64,000 nt of DNA from Zygnema cylindricum (taxonomy: Eukaryota > Streptophyta > Zygnematophyceae > Zygnematales > Zygnemataceae), in NCBI GenBank assembly GCA_037447655.1, contig JBBHKE010001012.1:1-64000 (forward strand). The letters are read 5' to 3'. The notes beneath the pieces are model-generated. The model did not search any database. It saw only the letters and a program-made list of their open reading frames with translations, and was not told the DNA's origin. The position numbers and the translations under genes were made by a program. The stretch's first letter is position 1; every line of letters starts with the position of its first letter. Shown here one piece after another: positions 24,566-37,194 of this stretch.

Positions 24566-27500
24566 CATAGCAGCCAGCATTTCCTTATCCGGTTTGTACA
24601 CAAGTTTGATGATTTTGTTTTTAACTTTATCTCTCACAAAGCTAAGCCTTATGTTCATATGTTTGGCCTTAAAATGATGTTTGGGATTTGCAGCAATTGT
24701 AATTGCTACCTTGTTATCACAGAAAATGTTTTGCACTCCATTCTTTATAAATCCCAATTCTTGCAGCAAAGATTTCACCCACATTAATTCTTTCACAGCT
24801 GCGCATAATGCCATATACTCAGCCTCCATTGTATACTGAGCGACTAATTTCAGTTGTTTTTTCCTCCAGCAGCATGCACCCAACCCAATTTGGAAAACAT
24901 ATCCAGAAGTTGACCTTCTGAGTGGCACATCTCTATATCTAACATCACTCCAAGTGGTGATGTTAATATTCCGCCCTCCTTGATTTAACCATAATTCCTT
25001 TGTTCCCACAAGATATCTCATTACCCTCTTGGTTGCCTCCCAGTCTTACTTTCTCGGATTATTCAGACTTTTACTAAGAACTCCTACAGTTGCCGCTATG
25101 TCCGGATGTGTACAATTCATATAGTAGATTGAGCTTCCTACAATTTGTTGATAAAGAATATTCTACATAAATTTATGTTCTTCTAAAGTAATCTGATCAT
25201 CTAGGATTATTACTCCCCCTTCATTATTCCCCTCGCTAACCCTTTTAAGTTCCATAGGAGTAGAGCAACCATTGGCTTGGTCCATCTGAAATTTATGAAG
25301 CATATAACCGATTGCTTCTTTCTGAGTTAGTTTGATTATTTTCCTGTCTATCCCTTTCCATTTGTATTCCCAAAATGTACTTAGCCTCTCCCAAGTCTTT
25401 CATATCAAATAGACTACTCAAAATTCTTTTTAGTTGATTTATTTTCTCAATAGATTTACTCAAAACAAACAAATCATCCACATACACTGCAATGAAAATT
25501 GCACCATTTTCATCTTCAAAAAGATAAATGGAGTGATCTGAGCTGATCCGTATGCAACCCAAACCGGTAAGGAACTCATCCAATTTTATATTCTATTGTC
25601 GGGGTGTTTGTTTCAACCCGTATAGTGATTTAATCAACCTGCACACCTTGCTTTCTTCCCCCTCCTCTACAAATCCCACCGGTTGTTTCATGAAAATTTC
25701 TTTTTCTAGTTCCCCATTTAGAAAAGCAGTTTTTATGTCCATTTGATGTATTTCCATGCCTTCCGTTGCAGCTATAGTTAGAAGGATTCTAACAGAGGGA
25801 AACCGGACTACCGGTGCAAAGGTCTCCTTATAATCAATTCCCTCCTTTTGAATGTATCCCTTTGCTACCAACCTAGCCTTGTACCTTTCTATAGAATTAT
25901 CTAGGTTCAATTTTAGTTTAAACACCCATTTACAACCGATCGGTTTTCTATCCGGAGGACAATCTATTAACTCACATATGTTTGCCTCCATTATGGAACT
26001 CATTTCCTCATTAATAGTTGTTTTCCATCTATCGCTTTCAAAGCTATTTATGTTTTCCAAATATGTTTTAGGTTTTTCCGTTTGAGACAGCTTGGTTAAC
26101 TTACTGTTGGCCATTCTCTCTTGAATCTGTTTGTTGCTTCTCCGTCCTCCCTCAAATTTTGATGCCAATATTGAGGGCATCCTCGGATTCCGTTTGGGTA
26201 CAAATTCATCTCTCCTATCCGCCGACTGTGATTCTTCTTCAGTTTCAGTTTGAAGTGGAGCCTCATGCGTCCCTCCACTTTTTGTCATTTGAATTTCCTG
26301 CAAATTCAATTTATTCCTTATGTGCTTCCTGGATTAGTTCAATTTCTTCTTTGTGTGCTTCCTGAATTAGTTCAAGGTCAGGATTAAAATCCAGATCCGT
26401 GACTATCTTGATTTTAACTTCTTTGGTGTATTAAAATGGATCTAAGGATTTTACTTCATCCATAACTACAATGTGTTTGGCTAAGATTATATCATTTTTC
26501 TTTAAATCATACACTCGGTATCCTTTGCTATCTTCATCATATCCGACCAAGTATCCAGGTTTTCCTCTTCCATCACACTTCCACTTTGTTTTGTTATTAT
26601 CCAAGCTAAAGACTTGACTTCTAAACACTCTTAAACTAGACAAATCTGGTTCTCTGTCGGTCCACCTCTCATATGAAGTTTCATTTTTATTAGCTGAAGT
26701 TAGAATCCTATTTTTGATGAAGTTTGCATAATTCATAGCTTCCGCCCAAAACCGCAAGCCTATCCTCTTTTCAGTTAGCATACTACTTGACATATCACCA
26801 AGTGTTCTATTTAGTCTTTCGGCTACTCCATTTTGCTCCGGATTATCGGGAATAGTTTTCTGATGATGAATTCCTTCGTTTATTAAAAACTCTTTAAACT
26901 CATTTGAGGTGTACTCCCCCTCATTATCACTTCTTACTTCTTTTATGTTGGTCTCATGAAGTTTCTCACTCCAAACTTTATATTCTTTAAAGTACCGCAA
27001 CACTTCTGACTTATGATTAATGAAATATACCTTAGTATATCTAGACCAGTCATCGGTGATGGTCAGCATATACCTTTTCCCTCCGTGTGAGAGATATCTC
27101 GCCGGTCCCCACACATCTGTGTATACAAGCTCTAAGACCTTCTCTCTCCTATAAGTGGCAACCTTTGGGAAAGGAAGTCTATGGATCTTCCCTTGTGCAC
27201 AACCACTACAATCATCTACCATTTCAGATTCCTCAAACTTTATCCCATCTACTATTCCCTTGGTCTTCATTTCTCTTAATCTATCTAGATACACATGTCC
27301 AAATCTCTTATGCCACAACATAAAACCACTTACACAAGAGTAGAGGGCGCATTTTTTTCATTGCAAAGTACAATTGTGAATATTCCCTGGCTACCCTTTT
27401 TAGGAATGAAATAGACCTCACCATCAAAACTAACAGTGAAACTTCCTTTATTAGTTCTTATGATAAAATTTTTGTCATCTAAGACAGTTGTAGAGATCAG

Positions 27501-27798
27501 ATTTTTGCTAAGTTGTGGTATATATACCACATCTGAATGAATGACAATGGAGACTTTCCCTTCAACTATAACCTTAAGATCCACTGATCCTACAATGTTT
27601 GTAGTCACAACTCTAGAATCCCCATATTCTATTTCAATAGTGGGGATCTTCCTCAACTTTGTAAACCACCTTTTGTCTTTGCACATATGCATAGATACTC
27701 ACGAATCGATGATCCACCCTTCCTCCGAGGGTTCTTTTATACCTCCAAATGCACATTTTTGCTTTCTTAACATTTCCACTTCATTTTTTTTTTTTTTT
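24566..27798 (-). pseudogene. TE-D gag tail, protease, integrase, reverse transcriptase, RNase H (5' part)
   Basis: Gag tail RKQKCAFGGIKEP, then protease GWIIDS-stop at about 27715, continuing HMCKDKRWFTKLRKIPTIE. Integrase 27321-26431 is one open frame of 296 codons with HKRFGHVYLDRLREM, CSGCAQGK, TDVWGPARY, RSDNEGEY, EQNGVAERLNRTL. Reverse transcriptase 26309-25293 has HQMDIKTAFLNGELEKEIF and intact YVDD, broken near 25590 and 25330. RNase H 25021-24566 ends at PDKEMLAAM where TE-B enters. Confidence 0.85.
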
Positions 27799-28589
27799 NN
27801 NNNNNNNNNNNNNNNNNNNNNNNNNNNNNNNNNNNNNNNNNNNNNNNNNNNNNNNNNNNNNNNNNNNNNNNNNNNNNNNNNNNNNNNNNNNNNNNNNNNN
27901 NNNNNNNNNNNNNNNNNNNNNNNNNNNNNNNNNNNNNNNNNNNNNNNNNNNNNNNNNNNNNNNNNNNNNNNNNNNNNNNNNNNNNNNNNNNNNNNNNNNN
28001 NNNNNNNNNNNNNNNNNNNNNNNNNNNNNNNNNNNNNNNNNNNNNNNNNNNNNNNNNNNNNNNNNNNNNNNNNNNNNNNNNNNNNNNNNNNNNNNNNNNN
28101 NNNNNNNNNNNNNNNNNNNNNNNNNNNNNNNNNNNNNNNNNNNNNNNNNNNNNNNNNNNNNNNNNNNNNNNNNNNNNNNNNNNNNNNNNNNNNNNNNNNN
28201 NNNNNNNNNNNNNNNNNNNNNNNNNNNNNNNNNNNNNNNNNNNNNNNNNNNNNNNNNNNNNNNNNNNNNNNNNNNNNNNNNNNNNNNNNNNNNNNNNNNN
28301 NNNNNNNNNNNNNNNNNNNNNNNNNNNNNNNNNNNNNNNNNNNNNNNNNNNNNNNNNNNNNNNNNNNNNNNNNNNNNNNNNNNNNNNNNNNNNNNNNNNN
28401 NNNNNNNNNNNNNNNNNNNNNNNNNNNNNNNNNNNNNNNNNNNNNNNNNNNNNNNNNNNNNNNNNNNNNNNNNNNNNNNNNNNNNNNNNNNNNNNNNNNN
28501 NNNNNNNNNNNNNNNNNNNNNNNNNNNNNNNNNNNNNNNNNNNNNNNNNNNNNNNNNNNNNNNNNNNNNNNNNNNNNNNNNNNNNNNNN
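27799..28589. other. Assembly gap (791 Ns)
   Basis: Falls in TE-D where gag and most of the 5' LTR should be. By comparison with TE-B about 2.2 kb would be expected, so the N count probably underestimates the gap. A poly-T run (minus poly-A) sits at its left edge. Confidence 0.99.
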
Positions 28590-28690
28590 ACATTGCAAAT
28601 AGTATTCGATTGTCTTTTATATAAAGAAACTTCTCTCTCGTTAGAGACTTAACTAAAATAGAGACAAGATATAAATTACCTTTTTCAAGA
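28590..28690 (-). repeat. TE-D 5' LTR, surviving outer end
   Basis: Matches the start of the 3' LTR (plus: actaaaatagagacaag, then ataaattacctttttca). It lacks the long CT tract. Confidence 0.7.
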
Positions 28691-29255
28691 ACGCTTGATA
28701 TAAAACGTTTTTACTTATTGCCAACAATCTTATAGTACAATTGTAAATGTTATCTACGATAAGTTTATTGTCACGCAAAAAATTTATGTGACATCAATTG
28801 TTGTTCGCATGTAAGTAAAATTTCAATACTTGTTAGTTGTTGAAGATAACGAGACCATTAATCGATATCAAACGTGAAAAACACAAAGTAATCGTAAATA
28901 TTGTTAAAGTTCAATGTAATTTACAAGTTTCATTGGACTTTTAACCACCACAATTATTTGTCTCTTTGAATACTATCAAGGAAGTACTCTCGCATATGAA
29001 ATATATTTTCTGTTAGCTTATGATAAACGTTACAAAGTGGATAAACAATTTGGCGTGAGAACCACAAAACTAACGGTCCTCCCACCACCTATGGAGGAAA
29101 ATCAATAAACTCGAGGACTTCGATTAGTCTTAGAATTGGGGCGAGGAGGTTATATGTGAGAAAAACTCGCGTTTGACAATGTAGCCCCCATCAACGTCAA
29201 CGATAACAATTGTATCTCACACCAAACAATACCCGACAATTTTTTCCCCACTATT
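28691..29255. other. No feature recognised
   Basis: AT-rich sequence between TE-D and the reverse-transcriptase-like remnant. No open frame or repeat structure I can support. Confidence 0.4.
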
Positions 29256-29946
29256 TTAACAACGGAAAAAAATACTTCTCTTCACCATCAAAAGGTTGGT
29301 TGCAAATATAGCGCACCCCCTTAAAAGCGTGGGTGAGGCAAACCCAAACGTAAATTTATAGCATATGAAATTTGAAAGTCGATGGGGCTTGTAGCCACGA
29401 ACCACCCTCAAGCCCATAACACGAACATAAAAGAGCGCGCGATTGAGAAAAAGGTACCGCCTCTTACAAGTTAAACAAAAAAATAACAAGTGTTTGCTTA
29501 GATTTGCGTTGCTATAGTTGACAAGTAGTGCCAACAATGTGAGGATAAAAGGTTATAACTTGATTTCGTACTTCTAGGGGAAGTAGTGCACAGTTGAGAG
29601 GAGGGCTTGTTGAATAAGAAACCTTTCTCCACCTTAAGGACACCTTGAGCTAAAATAGAGACATCATCAACAATAACATGAGATGTAATGGTAGGCCCCA
29701 CGAAACGCCGAATGTCTTAATATGTCGCTAACATAATGTGAGTGACACGAATAAAACCCAAACCACCATACAATATCATGTTAGCTTGTTGACGAGCGAA
29801 GAGCCAGTCCGTTTCATCAAATATCCCATGGCAAACGAAGTGGTGGAGCACAATTTGAAGATTTTTGTCAAAATCTTTAATAGATGACGAAAATTAAGTC
29901 GTTGACGGCAAATTCACACAAGATATAGAGGGCTCAAAGCAAAAGA
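29256..29946 (-). pseudogene. Probable non-LTR-type reverse transcriptase remnant, interrupted by TE-F
   Basis: Minus-strand frames around 29900-29500 include FARQQANMILYGGLGFIRV, then HIMLATY and, after a stop, FVGPTITSHVIVDDVSILAQ. The GGLG motif followed by a hydrophobic A-rich stretch resembles the C-terminal part of some LINE-type reverse transcriptases. It is heavily decayed. Its upstream half should continue at 40432 on the far side of TE-F. Family assignment is tentative. Confidence 0.35.
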
Positions 29947-30872
29947 TGTTGAAAAATGTATTTTCTATTTTTTGTCTTTTATTAGTCTGTCTATGAAGGT
30001 TTTTAAGTCCTCCTCAAATTTGTCATGGTCACTGAGTACTCAAAGAGAGCCATGGCTGCCTTAAGCAACAAGGAAGATAGACTAAAGGAGTAGGAGGCAA
30101 AGGTCTATTCAAAAGTTAAACGACGAGACTACGATTTGATCGTATGACCTGCGGGTCGATAAGCGTACGGCGTAACCTTGCGCCTTATCTGTTAAGTCCT
30201 AATGAAACATTGTATGTACTGGATGTGTTTTGTACTTAAATATTTAACCAATCTACATACTCCATTTCGCAGATTACGAAACAAACAACGTTGAATTTAA
30301 ACGGACGCGATTAATTGCCGATTTTCCAATCGACAACTCACAGTGGAGTCGAAGCACCGGAGTGGTCATTTGGCAGTTTGTGAGCCAATGTCGGCGGATG
30401 ACATGTGGGAAAGCCACAAGTGGACAGCGGATATTACAGGAAGAGCGACCATGGCTCAGTAATTAACATATGTTAGCGGGACAACCATGTTGTACTATGG
30501 TCGTACAAGAAGTACCCCGGCAGCTGTACTTCTTGTACTTTTTGTATTGTGATTGGTTGAGTACACTAGTACTAAGGGGTTTGGAGAGGGATGTAGGACT
30601 TAGACATTTTTTATGAACCTCTGTCTTTGAGAGACCTTCTGTATTTATATGCCATCTTTGGCCGGCCATAACATAATGCTCAGGGGAGCAATTTCAGTGA
30701 TTCTTTTTCAATCGAGTCAGGGGAGTCACACCTTCACAAAGGTTAAGGTGGTCAGAATATTTGCTTGCCTGAGTGGCACTTATTCAGTGTGAAAGTCAAA
30801 AAAGCAAATATTATCCTAAAGGCTTCATATAAGTTGGACATTTTGTGGGCCAATGGAGGTCACACAATTAAA
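29947..30872 (+). repeat. TE-F 5' LTR
   Basis: 926 bp. An ATG 20 nt before its end codes MEVTQLK in frame with the primer-binding site. Followed by GGTTATGGGCC (30873-30883), complementary to the initiator tRNA-Met anticodon arm with one C lost. Confidence 0.85.
30121..30199 (-). promoter_or_regulatory. tRNA-like (Pol III box) module in TE-F 5' LTR, antisense
   Basis: Minus strand: D-arm-like AAGGCGCAAGGTTACGCC (GGCG/CGCC stem), then TACGATCAAATCGTA with a T-arm-like hairpin. Antisense to TE-F and about 174 bp from the LTR start, like the other LTRs. Only T4 follows, so the terminator is weak. Confidence 0.45.
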
Positions 30873-30883
30873 GGTTATGGGCC

Positions 30884-32050
30884 ACCCTTTAGGGTGCCCA
30901 TTTTCAATGGAACGGTGTTAATATACTGAGAACCATGATAAGGGGTGCATTGTTTGAAAAACGGCTATGGGGCATTTTGAGTGGTCGTGTGCGGCGGCCA
31001 ACTGCAAAATTGGGAGCTCCAACTAGGTTTGGGGATTCTAGATTCACAAGAGGATCTGCGGAGGCAGATGTGGTAGAAGATGATGGAGAAAACATCGTGT
31101 TAGACAAAAAGAAGGAGAAACTCACACCGATAGCTGTTAGATCAATTCCAGTAGTGGATGTTCAGAAAACAGAGACAAATGCTATTGAAATTTGTGATTT
31201 CAACAACACAGGCAAATGCTATTGAAATTTGTGATTTCAACAACACGCTGGCAACTCATTTTTTTCTCGGGCATCTCACTCAAGCATTTGCTACACCTCA
31301 CCTTCATGTGACAAGGTGGCCGAGTTATGGGAGGTTGTTGTCAACATTTACAAGAGTGGTACGATTCAGCAGCAAAGCTGGCAGATCAGAAGGTACAAGC
31401 ATATGTTTATAAAAGAGAGAAGATGTTAGACTTTTGTAATGACTTGGCCGGGTTATTTATAGAGTTGGAGAGTGCAGGAAAAAGGGAGACCGAGAAAGAG
31501 TAGGTGTATACTTTGTTAATGAAACTTCCAAATGATTATGAAAATATTTTTAACACGGTTCAAGATTTGTCAAATCATCGATGGATCTGGAACTCCGTTG
31601 TCAAGATGATTTTGTTTCGGGAAAGTACAATTGAGATTCAGAGAAGAGGGAAGAGTGTTCAAGCATTGGCTGTTGGAACTAACTAGGGGGATAAGGATTC
31701 CAAAAAACCTTATGGTAACTTTGGTAAAGGAGGAAGAAGAAACGAATTAGATGAATGTGGATCAAGGCCTCCGAAAAGGCTCTGTCACTTTCGTAATAAG
31801 CCAGGTCATTACTTGGCGGAGTGTACTAAACTGACGGAGTTGAGATTTAAGGAGGGGCAGATCGGTAAATCAGCCGCAGGAAAGAAAAAGGCATTTGTGG
31901 CAACACAATTGATAGGAGAGGACTCCGATGAGGACGATAGAGGACTCCTCTTCAACGAGGAGCTGGAGGTGAAAGGTGAGCCGGAGATTCTAAGAAGGCA
32001 GAAGTGTGCTTGTGGTGGAGTAAAAGAAGCTCTTAAAGAAGGATGGATTA
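30884..32050 (+). pseudogene. TE-F gag remnant
   Basis: Pieces: FEKRLWGILSGRVRRP (from about 30950), then a 37-bp tandem duplication (31176-31249) that shifts frame, then LLMKLPNDYENIFNTVQDL (from 31513) and ECTKLTELRFKEGQIGK. The zinc knuckle reads CHFR-NKPG-H-YLAE-C, with its second Cys replaced by Arg. Stops near 31501 and 31684. Confidence 0.8.
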
Positions 32051-34208
32051 TTAATTCAGGTGCCTCTATTCATATGTGTAGAGAAAAACAATTGTTTACC
32101 AAAATGAGAAAGATCTCTACTGTAGAGATAGAGTATGGGGATAGGAGAATAATAACCACTAGTTTAGTGGGATCTTTGGATCTGAAGTCTTAGTTGATGG
32201 TAAGACATCCATCATCACTTTCTCTGATGTTATTTTTATTCCAGAGTTGAAAAAAAATCTTATCTCTACGTGAGTCTTAGATGATAAGGGTTTTGAGACT
32301 AGTACTAAGAAATGAGTCTTTGTTGCTAGCTATATGAATGAACTGTATTTCAGAGCTGAAAAGGGTAGCCAAGAAATGTTTAGGCTGAATTTCAATAATG
32401 GAAAGATGAGAGTTTACTATGCTGGTGTAAGTGATTTGATGATGTGGCGTAAAAGATTGGGACATGTGCATCTAGATAGATTGAAAGAAATGAAGAAAAT
32501 GGGAGTAGTTGGGGGAATACATTTTGGAGATAACGAGACCTTGGATGACTGTAGTGGATGTGCCCACAGATTGCCTTTCCCAAAAACCACAACATATAAA
32601 GGTGAAAAGGTCTGAGATCTAGTTCATACTGACATATGGGGATTGGCCAAAGTGCCATCAATTGGAGGGAAAAGATTTCTGCTTACTATCACTGATGATT
32701 AGTCTGGATACTCTAGAGCGTATTTCTTCAAAAACAAATTTGTGGCTTCGGCCTATTTTAAAGAATATAATGCATGGAGTGAGAAGCTTCATGAGACACT
32801 TTTGAAGAGAGTGAGGAGTGATAATGGGCGGGATTACACCTCTAATGAGTTTGAGGATTTTTTAAAAGAGGAAGGGGTTCAACACCAAAAGACAGTTCCA
32901 AAAAACCTAGAACAAAACGGTGTAGCCAAGAGAATAAATCAGACATTAAGTGATAGTGCCCGTAGTATGTTATCGGATAAAAAGATAAGAAAAAGCCTTT
33001 AGACTCAAGCTATAAATTGTGCTAACTATCTCAAAAATAGAGTCTTTACCTCGGCAGTAAAAGGACAAACACCTTATGAAAGATGGACCGGGAGAAAACC
33101 TAATATTTCACACTTAAAGGTTTTCGGAAGTCAAATGTTTAGTCTAAATACAGTAAAATCTGATTGGAAGTTAGATGCAAGGGGAAAGTCGGGAAACCTA
33201 CTTGGATATGATCAAAATGCAAATGGATATAGAGTTTATGATCTAGGAAGAGAAGATATCATTCTAGAAAAACACTTGGAAGTCATAGATGAATGAAAGT
33301 CCATAGATCCCTTTAAATACACTAAACCGGTTAGAATTAGAATTGAATCCGTAAATGAGTAAAATTCAGATTCTTCTAACCAAACTTCGATTCAGCTTGC
33401 CCTTGCAGTGGAAGAGAAAAATTTGACCGAGAGTGACCATTTTTTGGAGTCATATCTTCCAGTCTAAACCGAGGAAGAGAACGAGGAAATACCGGAAATG
33501 GATGATGAACGTCCGGATATGGACTCCACGGATAGGGGAGAAGATGAAGTCATTTGGAGAAATCCAAAATTACCCTCCATTCCAGCATCAGATTTTGAAA
33601 GAGGAGGGAGAAGCAGCAAGAAAATTCAAGAGAAACAAGGGAACAACAAGGTAACTAAGCTGTCACATTTGAGCGGACCTTAGAGTTACTCGGAAGCAAT
33701 TAATAGTCCAAAACGTAGTAGATGGATGACAACCATTAATAATGAGATGGTATCCATTATGGAAGCAAACACATGGGAGCTGGTGAATTGTCCTCAGGAC
33801 ATAAAGTCGATAGGATGCTAGTGGGTATTTGCATTGAAACTCAATCTAGATAACACTATCACGCGATAGAAGGCCAGATTAGTGGCAAAGGGGTTCACTT
33901 AGAAGGATGGAATTGATTATGAGGAAACCTTTGCTCCGGTTGTTAGATTTTCCCTCCATCCGGATTATACTTAGACTAGCGGCTGCGGAAGACATGGAAG
34001 TGCACCAAATGGACACCAAAATTGCTTTCTTACACGGAGATTAAGAAGAAGAGATCTGCATGCGACAACCGAAAGGATTTGTGAAAAAAAGAAAAGAAAG
34101 TAAGGTGTGCAGATTGATAAACTCTCTTTATCGACTAAAGCAGGCTCCACGCCAATATAACAAGAAGCTCTACTAGTTTTTGACAAGTTTATGATATATC
34201 CAAATCAG
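32041..34208 (+). pseudogene. TE-F protease, integrase and 5' part of reverse transcriptase
   Basis: Protease GWIINSGASIHMC has catalytic Asp changed to Asn. GAG-pre-integrase MWRKRLGHVHLDRLKEMKKM at 32440. Integrase 32620-33290 with VRSDNGRDYTSNEF and stops at 32613, 32701 and 33001. Reverse transcriptase from about 33730 with KSIGC-stop and VHQMDTKIAFLHG, cut at FLTSL..YIQIS by TE-E just before the YxDD motif. Confidence 0.85.
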
Positions 34209-34213
34209 TTTGC

Positions 34214-35397
34214 TAAAACTCTGTGTGCTCCATTGCCCACAAAAATCGCAGATTCAAAAGAAACGAATCTAGATAGTGCCGACTCCAAGTTGATATAAAC
34301 CCAAATGACTGACCCCTTGAAAATCAAAAATCCATTATAGCTTCACCCCTGTGAAATAAGAATTTCTGTATGCTAAGTTCCACCACAGAATGCAAAGTTA
34401 GAATATGAATTTTGGACACATTCACCCACTTTGACTTTCCCTTAGAAATGCAGCCACCCTGGCAAGCAAAAACTCTCACCAAGTATACCCGTGTGTAGCG
34501 TGCACTCCTTTGAGTCCGCAGCAAAAAGAATCATTGAAAATGGTCAAGTAAATTGATAGTTATGAATTGTCAAAGATGACCTTTTGTACAAGAGCTCCCT
34601 CGGAGAGAGGCTGCTACCTACTAAATTTTCTAAGTCCTATTCCCTCTCTAAAACTCTATCTATTGACGTACGGCACCTATCAAATTATTGTGTCGTACAT
34701 AAAGGTACAGGTTCTGATGTACTTTGTGTATGGCCATCGTACAACATGGCCAAAATGTCGACACGTGTCAAATCAGGATTTGTTCCCGTAATCTCCGGAG
34801 TTGCCGCAATCCAATGTTGTCGCGCCATGTGTCACTCGAGGTGGCAATGACCGTAAAACGCCAAAATTACCTATTTCGCGATCGCGGCGCCTATCGCGGC
34901 CGTCCGATCAAAACCGACTTTAATTCTAACCGTTGAAAATGGGTGCGCGGTATTTGTTTCGCGGTCGAAACAAATGCGCGGTATCTTTTTCGTAATGCAC
35001 ATAAGACCGTACTATATTTGAACTGTTTCTATGCACTTGGAATCAATTCGTCTAGTTAAATGAATTGATCTACTTGATAACATTTATATGTTTATCAAAC
35101 CTAACAGTACATAGCAATCGTCCTAGACTAATTGGGTAAAGCTACCGGTTAACGGCTACCTTGACGGACGGCAGGATCCAGGTTCAAATCCTGGGTTCGT
35201 CAACTGTCTTTTTGGTAAATCTACCCACTCTATTCCATGTCTTCTCTAGAGGACCTTGGTAGCCATGGCTTTATATCTCTTGTCCAGCTTTCAGTGACTA
35301 CAACAAGTGTGGGGGATGGGAGAGGGGAGTAAGAGGCAGACTGCCTCTGCTTTTTTCCTATCCTAATACAGACCTAGAAAATACTCAAATATCAACA
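34214..35397 (-). repeat. TE-E 3' LTR
   Basis: The minus strand starts TGTTGATATTTGAG after purine tract AATAAGGGGAG and ends near GAGTTTTA. It is very similar by eye to the 5' LTR. Confidence 0.85.
35121..35213 (+). promoter_or_regulatory. tRNA-like (Pol III box) module in TE-E 3' LTR, antisense
   Basis: TAGACTAATTGGGTAAAGC, then CCAGGTTCAAATCCTGG (perfect 5-bp T stem with 7-nt loop, B box GGTTCAAATCC), GTTCGTCA and T5 at 35209-35213. Antisense to TE-E, ending 184 bp from the LTR start. Confidence 0.55.
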
Positions 35398-35919
35398 CTC
35401 CCCTTATTTTCTAGTCTATTTTCCTTTCAACTCCCACAAAAAAATAAACAAATACCCCCTCCTCGTTTTCTTTTTCTTTTTCCTTTTTCTTTTTACTTAA
35501 GGAAATACTCTCGTATTTAACACAGTGCTTTAGATTAACCGAAATAATAATTGCATCACACATTTTATTTTTCATCCCACTTTTAATGAATCCCAACAAA
35601 GATTTTATCCACCTCATCACTTTTCCATCCACACACAACCCGATTTCCCTCTTGCAATCCAAACAGCCAGCCCCATCTTCAATCTGCAACATACACCCAG
35701 ATGCTAACCCTTTTACAGGCACACCTTCATAAATACCATCACTTCCTTTAGTGATGTCAAACCCATTACCCCCAAAAAATTAACTTTCCTCACTCTCTCC
35801 CATGGATTTCTTTCCACTCCACTTTCTAAATTTATTCCCAATAAATATTTCTCCTCCCTTATACCTTTCATTAAATATTCCTCTTCTCCCCTATCCTTTA
35901 GAACCCCTTCTAGTTTCAC
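35398..35919 (-). pseudogene. TE-E reverse transcriptase / RNase H remnant
   Basis: The minus strand reads KYLLGINLES (RT end; usually YILGIQ) at about 35835, then RNase H-like CMLQIEDGAGC, MRWIKSLLGFIKSGMKNKMC and KHCVKYESISL. Catalytic residues are lost. It ends at the purine tract before the 3' LTR. Confidence 0.6.
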
Positions 35920-37194
35920 TTCTCCCCTTTCCTCGGAATCTGTTGAAGTCTCCCTTTCCGACCTGTTTTCTTTTCCAAAATATCTATGAAACTGTCCTCA
36001 ATATTTTGAACTCCCTCAAGTATCTCCTCTCTCTTTACTTCCCTTATACCTCCAAAAGCACACTGTTGCTTACGTTGAATTTCTGTGTGCTTTTCTCTCT
36101 TCCCCATATTACCAATGCGGAGAAGCTCCAACATATCTTCATCCTCTTTCTCCTCTTCCTCTTCTTCCTCCTCATCGACATTCCAACTTCTAAGTTCTTC
36201 CAAACAAGGGCATTCCTCTATATAATGACCCGGTTCCCTACAAAAAAGCAAACCCCTTTTTCAAACCTCTCGTTTCTTTTCCTCTCCCTCTCTTTATGTC
36301 AAAGTTCCGATAAGGTTTACCTTTGTCTTTCTTCCTCTCATCAGGCTTCCGCTCGTCACCGCCGTTCCTCTCATCACGCTTCCACCAATCACCACCAACT
36401 GTAAATGCATTCACGAGTCACTTCCCCTACGAAGCTCCAAAGTGCTTTCCCTCACAAGAATTATCCCCATGGTAAAGCTCCAAGTCCACGAGGAGCCATC
36501 CATTGCCTGCATACGACAAATGATGTTTTCGTACTCATCTGGGAGTTTCATGAGTAGTGTATTAATCTTCCTCTCCTCATATTCTTCATATATCGCATTA
36601 GTAAGCTCAACATATAGCGCAGCAATATCATTGCAAAACTCTATCATGCTACCGCCTTTATAAACATAGGCATCTATTTCTCGTTTTACTAATTGCTGCC
36701 TCTAAATAGTCTCACTCTTATAAATCTGAATTAATGTTTCCCAAATTTCCAAAGACTTGGTTAGATTCAAAAGAGTGATAGCTATGGACTTAGACACATT
36801 TCTAAGTATGAGATGTTTTGCTATAGTGTTTTTATTCTCCCAAATTTTATTATCATTTTCTTCAGTTTTACTTCTAACCCCTCTAAGTGGAGCTGTGGCG
36901 GAGAACCTTGCTCCCCTCACCATAGATGTCCCTTTATCCTTCTCCCCATTTCCCCCTTCCATGGCAATAATTTTCCCTTCACCTACCGTTGCATCTGAAA
37001 TACGGTTGGTTTTCTGGGAAGCCTCAGATGAATCTCCATAGTAAGCTCCTCCAAAGCCAGGTGGCAGACATCTCACTTGTCCCGAAACAATTCCCCATAA
37101 GTGCTTCTCGAAAAGCAATCCCTCCATTGTAAACTCCCGATAACTGAAGTCTGTTCCATCGAACATAGGCACCCCTAGATGGTGGGCCCATAAC
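35920..37194 (-). pseudogene. TE-E gag and primer-binding site
   Basis: The primer-binding site reads GTTATGGGCCC (37194-37184). Gag pieces: VPMFDGTDFSYREF and FEKHLWGIVSGQVRCL (37172-36702), IYEEYEERKINTLLMKLPDE (36647-36411), and a zinc knuckle missing its first Cys (LLFC-REPG-H-YIEE-C, 36255) followed by an acidic run and RKQQCAFGGI. Beyond that point the usual protease is replaced by unrelated or deleted sequence. Confidence 0.75.

Noticed and set aside
27541-28624. Open frames of about 270-350 codons
   Set aside because: They consist of the run of Ns, not sequence.
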